From PCC-6802 sp031388585 (GTDB taxonomy: Bacteria > Cyanobacteriota > Cyanobacteriia > Pseudanabaenales > Pseudanabaenaceae), in assembly GCA_031388585.1 (NCBI GenBank), contig JANMRU010000350.1, forward strand, positions 1 through 25,456: 25,456 bases of DNA. The letters run 5' to 3'. How positions within the stretch are numbered: the first letter of the stretch is position 1; every line of letters begins with the position of its first letter. This document shows positions 7,803-15,975 of the stretch, one piece after another. The position numbers and the translations under genes are program-made. The notes under the pieces are model-generated. The model had not been told where the DNA came from. It worked only from the letters and a program-made list of their open reading frames with translations, and did no database searches.

Positions 7803-8282
7803 TTAGACCCTATAGCTATCCAGGATCTGCTGCACGATCTCAGAAGTAGAAGTTGGTATCTCAACTTGAATCAACTCAATCCTACCGCCATATGCTAATA
7901 CTGTTGGGGCTTCTGGTAGAGTCTCAGGCGTGTAGTCACCACCTTTTACGTAGATGTCAGGAGCGATCGCTTTAATTGTGGCGATCGCCGTTGTCTCGCT
8001 AAAAATCACCACAGCATCAACTGACTTAAGTGCCGCAATCACTTCAGCTCGCTGGGCTTCAGGTACGATCGGTCGCCGTTCACCCTTGAGTTGACGTACT
8101 GAGAGATCGCTATTTAGCCCTACTACCAAAGTTTTACCCAATTGCTTCGCTGCATTAAGGTAACGCACGTGCCCCACATGAAGAATATCAAAGCAACCAT
8201 TCGTGAACACAAGTGGACGCAAGGCATCGGGGGACTGCTGTAGTAAATCCTGTAACACTCCTATACTGACAACCTGGCACAT
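7803..8282 (-). CDS. HldE/RfaE2-type nucleotidyltransferase (heptose-1-phosphate adenylyltransferase-like)
   Basis: A stand-alone cytidylyltransferase-like enzyme of 159 residues. It matches the C-terminal domain of HldE, which transfers AMP from ATP to D-glycero-beta-D-manno-heptose 1-phosphate to make ADP-heptose. Visible motifs are FTNGCFDILHVGH with the nucleotide-binding HxGH, VVGLNSDLSVRQLKG, GERRPIVPEAQRAEVI, and YVKGGDYTPETLPE. The N-terminal sugar-kinase domain of bifunctional HldE is absent and no kinase gene lies nearby. The true substrate could therefore differ, for example another sugar phosphate. I chose the ATG at 8282 because AGGAAA lies about ten bases upstream. A TTG at 8306 is also in frame. 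The gene is divergent from the Uma2 gene. Confidence 0.88.
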   Translation of the reverse strand: MCQVVSIGVLQDLLQQSPDALRPLVFTNGCFDILHVGHVRYLNAAKQLGKTLVVGLNSDLSVRQLKGERRPIVPEAQRAEVIAALKSVDAVVIFSETTAIATIKAIAPDIYVKGGDYTPETLPEAPTVLAYGGRIELIQVEIPTSTSEIVQQILDSYRV

Positions 8283-8429
8283 ACAGTTTAGATTTCCTTT
8301 CCCCAACTTGGTAGATATCGAAATTGAGCTAAACCTTCCACCAATCTTTTGGCTCTAGTTTGTGTAGACTCCAAAGAAAGTTTAGACTATTAAGGCAGTA
8401 GGTTTAGCCACAACGCAAGGACTTTTAGC

Positions 8430-8999
8430 ATGGATCAAAAAGCAAATGAGGAAAAACGCTGGACTATTAACGATCTAGAGCGATTACCTGACAATGCATG
8501 GCTGAGCTACGAGATCATTGGAGGCGAACTATTTATAGCCAAATCGCCTCACCTAAGACATCAGCGAGCTTGCGGTAAGATATTACGCCCCCTAGATGAC
8601 TGGTCTGAGCCAAATGGTGTTGGAGAGGCATTTTTGAATCCGGAAATTATTTTTTCCGAAGCCGACATGGTAATTCCAGATGTGATCTGGATCAGCAATG
8701 ACCGCCTGGCAGAGGTACTTGATGATTCGGGACACTTAACAGGAGCTCCTGAGTTGGTAATTGAAGTTTTATCGCCTGGCAGAGAAAACGAACGCCGCGA
8801 CAAAGAAGCCAAACTCTCGCTGTATAACAAACAGGGAGTACATGAGTATTGGATTGCGCAGTGGGAACTCCAGCTGGTAGACGTTTATCGCCGCATCGAT
8901 CAAGAATTGACATTAATTGAGACACTAAAAGATGACGATGAGCTAAGTTCGCCTTTAATGAATGGCTTTAGTTGTGCTGTGACCCATTTCTTTAATTAA
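8430..8999 (+). CDS. Uma2 family (DUF820) putative PD-(D/E)XK nuclease
   Basis: The 189-residue protein belongs to the Uma2 family, which is greatly expanded in cyanobacteria and has a restriction-endonuclease-like fold. Motifs in order are the N-terminal WTINDLERLPDNAW, SPHLRHQRACG, the metal-binding Asp84 in VIPDVIWIS, Glu112 in PELVIEVLSPG, and the downstream helix RRDKEAKLSLYNKQGVHEYW. These core residues look intact, so the protein is probably not degenerate. The biological role of the family is unknown. It is followed 23 bases later by the tocopherol cyclase gene on the same strand, which suggests cotranscription but no obvious functional link. Confidence 0.92.
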   Translation: MDQKANEEKRWTINDLERLPDNAWLSYEIIGGELFIAKSPHLRHQRACGKILRPLDDWSEPNGVGEAFLNPEIIFSEADMVIPDVIWISNDRLAEVLDDSGHLTGAPELVIEVLSPGRENERRDKEAKLSLYNKQGVHEYWIAQWELQLVDVYRRIDQELTLIETLKDDDELSSPLMNGFSCAVTHFFN

Positions 9000-9022
9000 T
9001 CAGCTATCAGCTAATAATTATC

Positions 9023-10033
9023 ATGCTTCCTCATAGTGGCTACCATTGGCGGGGTGGGGCAGGTCGTTTTTTTGAAGGTTGGTACTATCGCCTTACCTTG
9101 CCCCAGATAGAGCAATCATTTGCTTTTATGTATGCGATCGACGATCCCCAAGGTGACACAGCTTGTAGCGGTGGGTCGGTGCAGGTTTTAGGCATTGACG
9201 ATCGCCATGTCTGGCGCACACTCCCTTATGCGCAGGACTTTCTTGCCCTCCGAGATCGCCTGTTCCTAGAACATTGGGGTCGCGGAGGGCAGGGCTATAG
9301 TGCGAGCGATCGCCATAACAAAGGCATGATTTTCGATCCTGCCAGCTTAATGTCATGTCAGTGGGACTACCAAATCGAACCCATCTATACCTGGGGCAAT
9401 GTAGGGAGGGCGATCGCTACCATGGGTAATCTCTCCTATTTGCCAGTATTTGAACCAGGCTGGCAGATCCTATTGGCACACGGTCTTGCTAGCGGGGTTA
9501 TTGTCTGGGGCGATCGCCAATACGAATTCGATCGTGTGCCCGCTTATTGTGAAAAAAATTGGGGCAGATCTTTCCCCCAGCAATGGTTCTGGCTGCAATG
9601 CAATGCATTTATCGAACATCCCGACTTGAGTATTACCGTAGCGGGTGGTATACGTGAATTTCTGGGCGTGCAAACCAGTGTCGCGATGGTAGGCATACAC
9701 TACAAGGGCAGGTTATATAGCTTTATGCCAGAAAATAGCGATATTTATTGCGATGTTTCGCCTTGGGGATCCTGGCAAATCGAAGCGCATCGACTAATTG
9801 ATGGTCAATTACAGCATGTTTGCATTGAAGCTAAAACCGATCGTGATGGCACGCTAATTATGGTGCCAAGGGTATCGGGTTTAGAATTTTGCTGCCGCGA
9901 TACTACTAGGGGCAACATAAAAATTAGCCTTAGTGCTGATATCCAGATCGATACCTCAAGCGATTTAGCAGGTTTAGAAGTGGGAGGTCAGTTCTGGGAT
10001 CGAGCCTGGCAATTTAAATCCGCTAAACTTTAA
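9023..10033 (+). CDS. tocopherol cyclase
   Basis: This enzyme closes the chromanol ring, turning 2,3-dimethyl-6-phytyl-1,4-benzoquinol into gamma-tocopherol. It is the counterpart of plant VTE1 and Synechocystis slr1737. The 336 residues begin LPHSGYHWRGGAGRFFEGWYYR and continue with QSFAFMYAIDDP, both typical family signatures. Later markers include RVPAYCEKNWG, FPQQWFWLQCN and the C-terminal LEVGGQFWDRAWQF. Tocopherols protect thylakoid lipids from photo-oxidation. The other tocopherol genes are not in this window. Its stop lies four bases from the stop of the opposing prsA, so no separate terminator fits between them. Confidence 0.93.
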   Translation: MLPHSGYHWRGGAGRFFEGWYYRLTLPQIEQSFAFMYAIDDPQGDTACSGGSVQVLGIDDRHVWRTLPYAQDFLALRDRLFLEHWGRGGQGYSASDRHNKGMIFDPASLMSCQWDYQIEPIYTWGNVGRAIATMGNLSYLPVFEPGWQILLAHGLASGVIVWGDRQYEFDRVPAYCEKNWGRSFPQQWFWLQCNAFIEHPDLSITVAGGIREFLGVQTSVAMVGIHYKGRLYSFMPENSDIYCDVSPWGSWQIEAHRLIDGQLQHVCIEAKTDRDGTLIMVPRVSGLEFCCRDTTRGNIKISLSADIQIDTSSDLAGLEVGGQFWDRAWQFKSAKL

Positions 10034-10037
10034 TCTG

Positions 10038-11033
10038 TCATCGGAACATGCTGCTTACAGATGTATCTTCGTGCACACGCCAGATCGTCTCTCCAATCAA
10101 ATTAGCGACAGACAGTACTCTTAATTGAGGGAAGTACGCATCTTGGGGCACAGGGATGCTATTAGTGACAATCACCTCTTCAAAGAAACCACTGGAGAGG
10201 CGCTCGATCGCTGGCGGCGAAAATACCGCATGGGTAGCACAGGCATAAACTTGCCGCGCACCTTCCTTACGCAGGAGCTTAGCGGCTTCATAAATTGTGC
10301 CAGCCGTATCGATCATGTCATCCACCAATACAGCAGTTTTACCTGATACATCACCAATCACATTCATGACTTCCGCCACATTATGGCTCTGACGACGCTT
10401 ATCGATGATTGCTAAAGGGCTGTCATTTAGCTTTTTCGCAAAAGCACGAGCGCGAGCAACACCACCAACGTCGGGCGAGACAACGACCAAGTCTTCTAAT
10501 TGCTTATCTAGCAGGTAACCAAATAACACGGGCGATCCATAGACGTGGTCGCAGGGAATATCAAAGTATCCCTGGATTTGGGAGGAATGCAGATCCATGG
10601 CAATTACACGCTGCGCGCCTGACTGCACGATCAGATTAGCTACTAGTTTGGCTGTAATTGACTCGCGCCCAGCAGTTTTGCGATCGGCACGAGCATAGCC
10701 ATAGTAAGGCAAGACAGCAGTAATCTGACGCGCTGAAGCCCGACGACAGGCATCGATCATAATTAATAACTCAGTTAAATGATCGTTAACTGGTCTGCAT
10801 GTAGGCTGAATCAGGTAAACATCGCAGCCTCGGATCGATTCCTGAACCTGAATGTAGATCTCACCATCCGCAAAACTCTTACGTACCATCGGGCCTAGCC
10901 CCATGCCCAAGTATCTAGCAACTTCTTGAGCTAATGGAATATTGGCAGAACCAGCAAAAAGCCTCAGTTTGTCTTCGCTACCATTAGTAGAGGACAAACT
11001 ATATCTATGCTTTGTAGTTGTTAAATGGGTCAC
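10038..11033 (-). CDS. prs: ribose-phosphate pyrophosphokinase (PRPP synthetase)
   Basis: It makes 5-phosphoribosyl-1-pyrophosphate from ribose 5-phosphate and ATP, the common precursor of purines, pyrimidines, NAD, His and Trp. The 331-residue class I enzyme shows KLRLFAGSANIPLAQEVA at its effective start, the flexible-loop region PYYGYARADRKTAGRESI, the metal-binding stretch MDLHSSQIQGYFDIP, and the PRPP loop VLVDDMIDTAGT. The start is GTG at 11033 without a clear Shine-Dalgarno, and the first 20 residues are poorly conserved, so the exact start is uncertain. It follows ftsZ on the same strand after 108 bases and may be read from its own promoter. Confidence 0.97.
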   Translation of the reverse strand: MTHLTTTKHRYSLSSTNGSEDKLRLFAGSANIPLAQEVARYLGMGLGPMVRKSFADGEIYIQVQESIRGCDVYLIQPTCRPVNDHLTELLIMIDACRRASARQITAVLPYYGYARADRKTAGRESITAKLVANLIVQSGAQRVIAMDLHSSQIQGYFDIPCDHVYGSPVLFGYLLDKQLEDLVVVSPDVGGVARARAFAKKLNDSPLAIIDKRRQSHNVAEVMNVIGDVSGKTAVLVDDMIDTAGTIYEAAKLLRKEGARQVYACATHAVFSPPAIERLSSGFFEEVIVTNSIPVPQDAYFPQLRVLSVANLIGETIWRVHEDTSVSSMFR

Positions 11034-11141
11034 CGCTGTTATTCAAAGCTTATGTTTGGATTTACTGTTGTCACTACAAATCCTGGCCAGATTACATGTT
11101 AGACCATGGCGATTCCAACCAATCTTAAAAATGTATGCTAT

Positions 11142-12407
11142 TTAGTTGTTATTTGGTCGGCGGCGCTGCAAGAAGTCAGGTATGTCAAGGCCAGTCTTGT
11201 TGGGCTTGGGTTCAACCTGAGATACAGACTGTGCTGCGACACTAGGTGATTTGGTCGGTTGCTGCCTCTTAATTTGTGGCGCAGGATTAACTGCTTTATG
11301 GGCAAACCCTGTGGCGATTACCGTGATTCGGATTTCTCCATCCATCCTATCGTCAATTACGGCACCAAAGATAATATTGGCATTGGGATCGACAACTTCA
11401 TATATCGTTTCAGCCGCAGCATTAACTTCATGCAGCGTGAGGTCGCTACCGCCAGTAATGTTGAATACCACGCCATTTGCCCCCTCAATTGAGGCTTCTA
11501 GCAATGGTGATGATATCGCAGTCATCGCAGCTTCACGAGCGCGAGACTTGCCTGAACCTACGCCTATACCCATCAAAGCAGAACCGGCATCAGCCATTAT
11601 GGCGCGAATATCGGCGAAATCAACGTTAACAAGGCCAGGAATCGTAATAATGTCTGATATACCCTGCACGCCTTGACGCAGAACATCGTCCGCGATACGA
11701 AAAGCCTCTTGAACGGGGGTATTCTCGGGAACTACTGCAAGGAGCTTGTCATTTGGGATCACAATCAATGTGTCTACCCGACTCTGAAGCGATGCTATGC
11801 CTTCTTCAGCCTGATGAATTCTTCTTTTACCCTCAAATGTAAAGGGCTTTGTGACTACGCCAACAGTTAAAGCGCCGGCTTCTTTAGCTACCTCAGCAAT
11901 AATTGGCGCCGCACCTGTGCCCGTGCCACCGCCCATACCAGCGGTGATAAATACCAAGTCAGCACCCTCAATTGCCTGGGCGATCTCGTCGCGGGATTCT
12001 TCGGCAGCTTTTTGGCCGATCGCCGGATTTCCGCCAGCGCCAAGACCCTTGGTTAATTTTTGGCCCATTTGAAAGCGCTTGATCGCCGCAGATTGTAGCA
12101 AGGATTGGGCATCAGTATTTACCGCCCAAAATTCAATGCCTGCTACTTCACTGGCAATCATCCGATTGACAGCATTACCGCCACCACCACCTACACCAAT
12201 GACTTTGATTTTAGCCATACTGCCTAACATGATTTCGCTCATTTCAGGATCTACTCCTAATTGTGCCTTCATGCTGTTACTAAAGGACAAATGTATTCCA
12301 CTATGGTTCATGTTCTCATATGTTTCGGTAATCATTGGTAGATCCTTCGGATCTAATTCTTCAGAGCCATTGGAGGCTAACTCTGACCAGTTATTTCTTG
12401 GTATCAT
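11142..12407 (-). CDS. ftsZ: cell division GTPase FtsZ
   Basis: Tubulin-like GTPase that polymerises into the Z ring at midcell. Visible features are KIKVIGVGGGGGNAVNRM at the nucleotide-binding start, the tubulin signature GGGTGTG near residues 159-165, the T7 loop NVDFADIRAIM, and the C-terminal peptide DIPDFLQRRR that binds FtsZ partners. The polar N-terminal extension is typical of cyanobacteria. The ATG at 12407 (421 residues, extension about 63) was chosen. A TTG at 12419 is in frame. Another ATG at 12335 has a better Shine-Dalgarno (AAGGAT, seven bases away), which lies inside a hairpin. The gene follows ftsQ on the same strand with a gap of about 130 bases. Confidence 0.97.
   Translation of the reverse strand: MIPRNNWSELASNGSEELDPKDLPMITETYENMNHSGIHLSFSNSMKAQLGVDPEMSEIMLGSMAKIKVIGVGGGGGNAVNRMIASEVAGIEFWAVNTDAQSLLQSAAIKRFQMGQKLTKGLGAGGNPAIGQKAAEESRDEIAQAIEGADLVFITAGMGGGTGTGAAPIIAEVAKEAGALTVGVVTKPFTFEGKRRIHQAEEGIASLQSRVDTLIVIPNDKLLAVVPENTPVQEAFRIADDVLRQGVQGISDIITIPGLVNVDFADIRAIMADAGSALMGIGVGSGKSRAREAAMTAISSPLLEASIEGANGVVFNITGGSDLTLHEVNAAAETIYEVVDPNANIIFGAVIDDRMDGEIRITVIATGFAHKAVNPAPQIKRQQPTKSPSVAAQSVSQVEPKPNKTGLDIPDFLQRRRPNNN
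12339..12355 (-). promoter_or_regulatory. hairpin overlapping the ribosome-binding site of an internal ftsZ start
   Basis: Perfect 7-bp arms, TAGATCC and GGATCTA, flank three bases. On the minus-strand mRNA the loop reads GAA closed by C and G, a compact stable triloop. The 3' arm includes part of AAGGAT, the best Shine-Dalgarno near ftsZ, seven bases before an in-frame ATG at 12335. Folding would hide that site. Whether it is used is unknown. Confidence 0.35.
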
Positions 12408-12534
12408 TAAGATTGCCAACGAATGGTAAACGGGATCATCTGTTAAGGTGATGTGCCAGTAGCTAAATTATGTAAGCAAAACACAATTTCAAATTAGTAT
12501 AAGCCCATATACGGCCAAACAGGAGGAATTTAAT

Positions 12535-13344
12535 CTACTGTTTCATTTCTGGCCGATGCAAGCGCGTTGGTAACTTCATTTCCAAGATTGGTGAGCCAGC
12601 ATTAGTTAAATCTATGTATACAAATGACTGAGATTTTAATTTTTGCGGGAGGGTGCGCAATCTTTCTAATGTTTCCAACTGTTTTGCGAATTCAGTACTC
12701 GAAAAAAGCCCACAGTGAACTTTCCCTAACTCAGAGTTGAGGATAAGGTTAGTCTCATCGCGCCAATCCACTTGTGATATTTTGACGCGCCTTTGGCTAA
12801 TCTGACGATAGGCGGTCGGCCAAAGTTGCAATACCCGTTTGTTAAGTCCCAAAATAGTTAATTCTGGTTTTTTCACATTTATGGGATAGCTTTTGAGGGA
12901 CATCCAGGCTCCATCAGCATCCACAAGACCCATTTGACCTTCAACCTCTGCTTTCGCAACGGGATCGCGCTCTTGCACTTGAATGGTTATTCTAGCGGGG
13001 AAAAGCGTACGTGAAACGACAACACTACGTACTGGTGCACTGGCTTCAAGCTTGGCAGCGATTGCCCCTGGCTCCACCTGAAAAATAGATTGAGGATAGG
13101 AGACAGCTACAAGCTTTTTGATTGCCTCTTGCGTGAGTAGGCGATTTCCTTCAATGTCTACTTGTTTTGTACTTCTCAAAGTCCATTCAGGCAAGGCGGC
13201 CACCCACAACATACCACCAGTTAAGCCGCTGATGAATAAAAACTGCCAGATGTTCTGCAAAAATTGAACGCGAAGCTTCTGCCTGAGTTGCTTGCGGCGC
13301 TCTGTAAACCCAGTGATAGAAATCGGCTCTGATGTGGTTGCCAT
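12535..13344 (-). CDS. ftsQ: FtsQ-type POTRA-domain cell division protein
   Basis: A bitopic inner-membrane protein that links early and late division proteins in the divisome. After a basic cytoplasmic segment (ERRKQLRQKLR) comes one membrane helix (about IWQFLFISGLTGGMLWVAAL). A POTRA domain follows (STKQVDIEGNRLLTQEAIKKLV through RTLFPARITIQVQERDPVA), then the FtsQ beta domain (GLVDADGAWMSLK). The 269 residues from the ATG at 13344 are a normal length. A GTG at 13371 is in frame and gives 278; neither start has a strong Shine-Dalgarno. Position directly before ftsZ supports the call. The murC, murB and ddl genes often found upstream in other bacteria are absent here. Confidence 0.88.
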   Translation of the reverse strand: MATTSEPISITGFTERRKQLRQKLRVQFLQNIWQFLFISGLTGGMLWVAALPEWTLRSTKQVDIEGNRLLTQEAIKKLVAVSYPQSIFQVEPGAIAAKLEASAPVRSVVVSRTLFPARITIQVQERDPVAKAEVEGQMGLVDADGAWMSLKSYPINVKKPELTILGLNKRVLQLWPTAYRQISQRRVKISQVDWRDETNLILNSELGKVHCGLFSSTEFAKQLETLERLRTLPQKLKSQSFVYIDLTNAGSPILEMKLPTRLHRPEMKQ

Positions 13345-13405
13345 TGCCTTGTCTCGATCTTTAAGTTGCACTTGTATTCTTCATGCCCGCACTAAACAAT
13401 TTGCT

Positions 13406-13639
13406 CTAGAAATCCATGGAAGGACTGCTATGAAATTCTCGCTCCAATCTTGCGACGATCTCTTCTTTATCAGCGAGTTCAGTCATTGGTGCTGCTGGGG
13501 TATGAAGCAAACGAGCGACTTTCCCCTGATTAGCAGGGCGTTCAGGGCGGCTCAGTAATTTGAGGGCACGCCGAAACAGCATTATCGAGCTTAGGATCAA
13601 CAAGGCTAAAACCAAGACGTAGATTACTGAGGTAGCCAT
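13406..13639 (-). CDS. small membrane protein upstream of ftsQ, unknown function
   Basis: The 77-residue protein has an N-terminal hydrophobic helix (VIYVLVLALLILSSIMLF, about residues 5-22). A basic stretch (RRALKLLSR) and an acidic, helix-prone tail (ELADKEEIVARLEREF) follow. The charge pattern suggests the tail lies in the cytoplasm. A longer frame begins at 13705, but its first 22 codons do not look coding, so I chose the ATG at 13639. It ends only 34-61 bases before ftsQ on the same strand, so it is probably cotranscribed with the division genes. It does not look like FtsL or DivIC, which have long periplasmic coiled coils. Not recognised. Confidence 0.65.
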   Translation of the reverse strand: MATSVIYVLVLALLILSSIMLFRRALKLLSRPERPANQGKVARLLHTPAAPMTELADKEEIVARLEREFHSSPSMDF

Positions 13640-13771
13640 AATACAGTGATAAGCGATACTGGTAACACAATAGATGAGAAAGACTGAATTTTCAACCGAT
13701 CTCAACCAAAAAGTGCTCGCACTACAAGGTTTTCGTCAAGGCCTGGGCTAACATCTAATTACCAACAGCTA

Positions 13772-13804
13772 TATAATAACTTTTACTAAAATTTATTCTG
13801 GAGA
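13772..13804 (+). promoter_or_regulatory. htpG -10 element and ribosome-binding site
   Basis: TATAAT at 13772-13777 lies about 38 bases before the htpG start, and GGAGA at 13800-13804 lies ten bases before it. The -35 region is weak. No inverted repeat of the CIRCE type is seen, so HrcA control is not supported by this sequence. Confidence 0.55.
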
Positions 13805-13814
13805 TTGCAAGACT

Positions 13815-15716
13815 ATGCTCGAACAGGGAACGATTAGTATCCACACTGAGAATATCTTTCCCATCATTAAGAAGGCGCTTTACTCGGAGCGAGATATCTT
13901 CTTTAGGGAATTAATTTCTAATGGCGTAGACGCAATCAGCAAGCTCAAAATGGTTTCTTATGCTGGTGAAACTAGTGGAGAACTGCCCGAACCAGAAATC
14001 AGTATTACCGTTGATAAAGATACTAAAACCATTACCTTTACTGACAATGGCATCGGTATGACCGCTGATGAGGTGAAGAAATACATCAATCAGGTGGCTT
14101 TTTCTAGCGCTGAGGAATTTATTCAGAAATATACTGGTACAGCGAGCGAACAGCAAATCATCGGTCACTTTGGTCTGGGATTTTACTCGGCGTTTATGGT
14201 GTCAAGCCGTGTGGAAATTGATACCTTGTCCTATCAGGCAGGAGCGCAAGCTGTCCATTGGTCCTGCGACGGCACAACCGCCTTTACGCTTGATGATGGC
14301 GATCGCACGACGGTTGGTACTACGATTAAGCTTACAGTTCAAGAGGATGCGGAAGAATTTCTCGAACTAGCCGAAGCTAAACGGATCGTCCGTAAATATT
14401 GCGATTTCATTCCTGTAGCGATTAAGCTGAATGATGAGGTCACTAATAAGCAAAAAGCACTGTGGAGTCAATCCCCCAGCTCTTTGACTAAAGATGACTA
14501 TCTGGAGTTTTATCGTTATTTATATCCCTTTCAAGAAGATCCCCTATTTTGGGTGCATTTGAATACGGACTATCCCTTTATCATCAAGGGTATTCTCTAC
14601 TTCCCTAAGATCAAGGCAGATATCGATCCCAATAAGGGACAGATCAAGCTGTTCAGCAATCAGGTATTTGTCAGCGATAACTGCGAAGAGGTGATCCCCA
14701 GGTTTTTGCTACCTTTGCGTGGGGCGATCGATAGTACCGATATTCCCTTGAATGTATCGCGTAGCTTCTTGCAGGGCGATCGCAAGGTGCGCAAGATTCA
14801 AGACTACATCGCTAAAAAAGTCGGGGATCATCTCACCCATCTCTATACAGACTCCCGCGAAGAATTTTTACGCTGCTGGCAGGATATTAGCTTATTCATG
14901 AAATTTGGCTCTATGAATAGCGATAAATTTTATCAGCAAGTGAAGGAGATCCTGGTCTACCCCACCACCTATGTTGACGACAGCCAGACAGGCGAGTTCG
15001 GTAACTACACCACGCTGCAAACCTATCTGGAGCGTAACAAGGAAAAACACGAAAACCGCGTTTTCTATACCTCCGATCCAGCAACGCAATCTACCTATGT
15101 AGAGCTCCATAAGGGGCAAGGACTGGAAGTGATCACGCTGGATTCGTTTATCGACAGTCATTACATTCATTTTTTGGAACGGGAGTTCTCGGATGTAAAA
15201 TTTGCGCGGGTTGATGCGGAGATTGACGATCGCCTGATTAGCGAAGAATCAAAGACAGAAATTGTCGATCCCAAGACAAATAAGACCAAGAGCGACCATC
15301 TGCAAGAGATCTTCCGCCGTGCGCTCGATAAGCCCACCTTAGTAATTCGCACGGAAGTATTAAAGGGAAACGATGCCGATACAGCTCCGCCTGCAATGAT
15401 CTTGCTGCCTGAATCGGCACGACGTATGCAGGAAATGTCAGCTCTGATGCAGCAGACTGGGGTATCTTTCCCAGAAGAGCATATTCTGTTGATTAACACG
15501 GCGCACCCATTGATGCAGAACCTACTCAATCTCGACCAAAGCACGATCTTAACCGCGTCGGGGCAACCTTCAGAATCAAGTGAAACAGCGAACTTGATTT
15601 GCAACCATGTCTATGACTTAGCGTTGATGGCGCAAAAGAGCTTTGATGCGAATAGCATGAAGACTTTTCTGGAGCGCTCCAACAAGCTACTGACAAAGCT
15701 GACAGGTAAGGTCTAG
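13815..15716 (+). CDS. htpG: molecular chaperone HtpG (Hsp90)
   Basis: A dimeric ATP-dependent chaperone needed by cyanobacteria under heat, light and oxidative stress. In the N-terminal GHKL ATPase, Glu32 and Asn36 lie in FFRELISN, Asp77 in DNGIGM, and the lid motif is GHFGLGFYSAFMV. The middle domain contains the substrate-facing Arg in DIPLNVSRSFLQGDRKVRKI. The C-terminal dimer domain ends at residue 633, slightly short of many homologues but complete. An oddity is NGVDA in place of the usual NASDA-like sequence after ELIS. A good Shine-Dalgarno (GGAGA) precedes the ATG. It is divergent from the ftsQ-ftsZ cluster and has its own terminator. Confidence 0.97.
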   Translation: MLEQGTISIHTENIFPIIKKALYSERDIFFRELISNGVDAISKLKMVSYAGETSGELPEPEISITVDKDTKTITFTDNGIGMTADEVKKYINQVAFSSAEEFIQKYTGTASEQQIIGHFGLGFYSAFMVSSRVEIDTLSYQAGAQAVHWSCDGTTAFTLDDGDRTTVGTTIKLTVQEDAEEFLELAEAKRIVRKYCDFIPVAIKLNDEVTNKQKALWSQSPSSLTKDDYLEFYRYLYPFQEDPLFWVHLNTDYPFIIKGILYFPKIKADIDPNKGQIKLFSNQVFVSDNCEEVIPRFLLPLRGAIDSTDIPLNVSRSFLQGDRKVRKIQDYIAKKVGDHLTHLYTDSREEFLRCWQDISLFMKFGSMNSDKFYQQVKEILVYPTTYVDDSQTGEFGNYTTLQTYLERNKEKHENRVFYTSDPATQSTYVELHKGQGLEVITLDSFIDSHYIHFLEREFSDVKFARVDAEIDDRLISEESKTEIVDPKTNKTKSDHLQEIFRRALDKPTLVIRTEVLKGNDADTAPPAMILLPESARRMQEMSALMQQTGVSFPEEHILLINTAHPLMQNLLNLDQSTILTASGQPSESSETANLICNHVYDLALMAQKSFDANSMKTFLERSNKLLTKLTGKV

Positions 15717-15766
15717 TTCTACGATATAGTCCGTTAATCTCGAATTAACTAGAGCAATAACTCGAT

Positions 15767-15803
15767 AATCCCCTTTCTTTCAAATTTGGAGAGGGGATTT
15801 TTT
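15767..15803 (+). terminator. rho-independent terminator of htpG
   Basis: Arms AATCCCCT (15767-15774) and AGGGGATT (15792-15799) are followed by six Ts (15798-15803). It lies 51 bases past the htpG stop. Confidence 0.8.
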
Positions 15804-15975
15804 GATTCCATATTTGGTGTAGGAAGGATTGCTCTGGGGCGATGCGATTGGACATTTATGAGAGAGGAATTGGGGCGCATTTTGCGAGAAAAAGTTCCCT
15901 GTGGCGATCGCATCCTTGAATGTTAACCTGCAATACTAAGATGTACCCCGTTTATTCACTATTTCAGTGAACCCT

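Noticed and set aside
8430..8999. Uma2 gene as part of a defence island
   Set aside because: Uma2 genes are scattered widely in cyanobacterial genomes and all neighbours here are housekeeping genes.
11251..12429. Several plus-strand open frames of 65-141 codons opposite ftsZ
   Set aside because: They are antisense to a well-conserved gene, lack ribosome-binding sites and show no domains.
15830..15930. Short open frame at 15859 (22 codons) as a nucleotidyltransferase remnant
   Set aside because: The similarity was only an impression from a few residues; no ribosome-binding site and no extended match.
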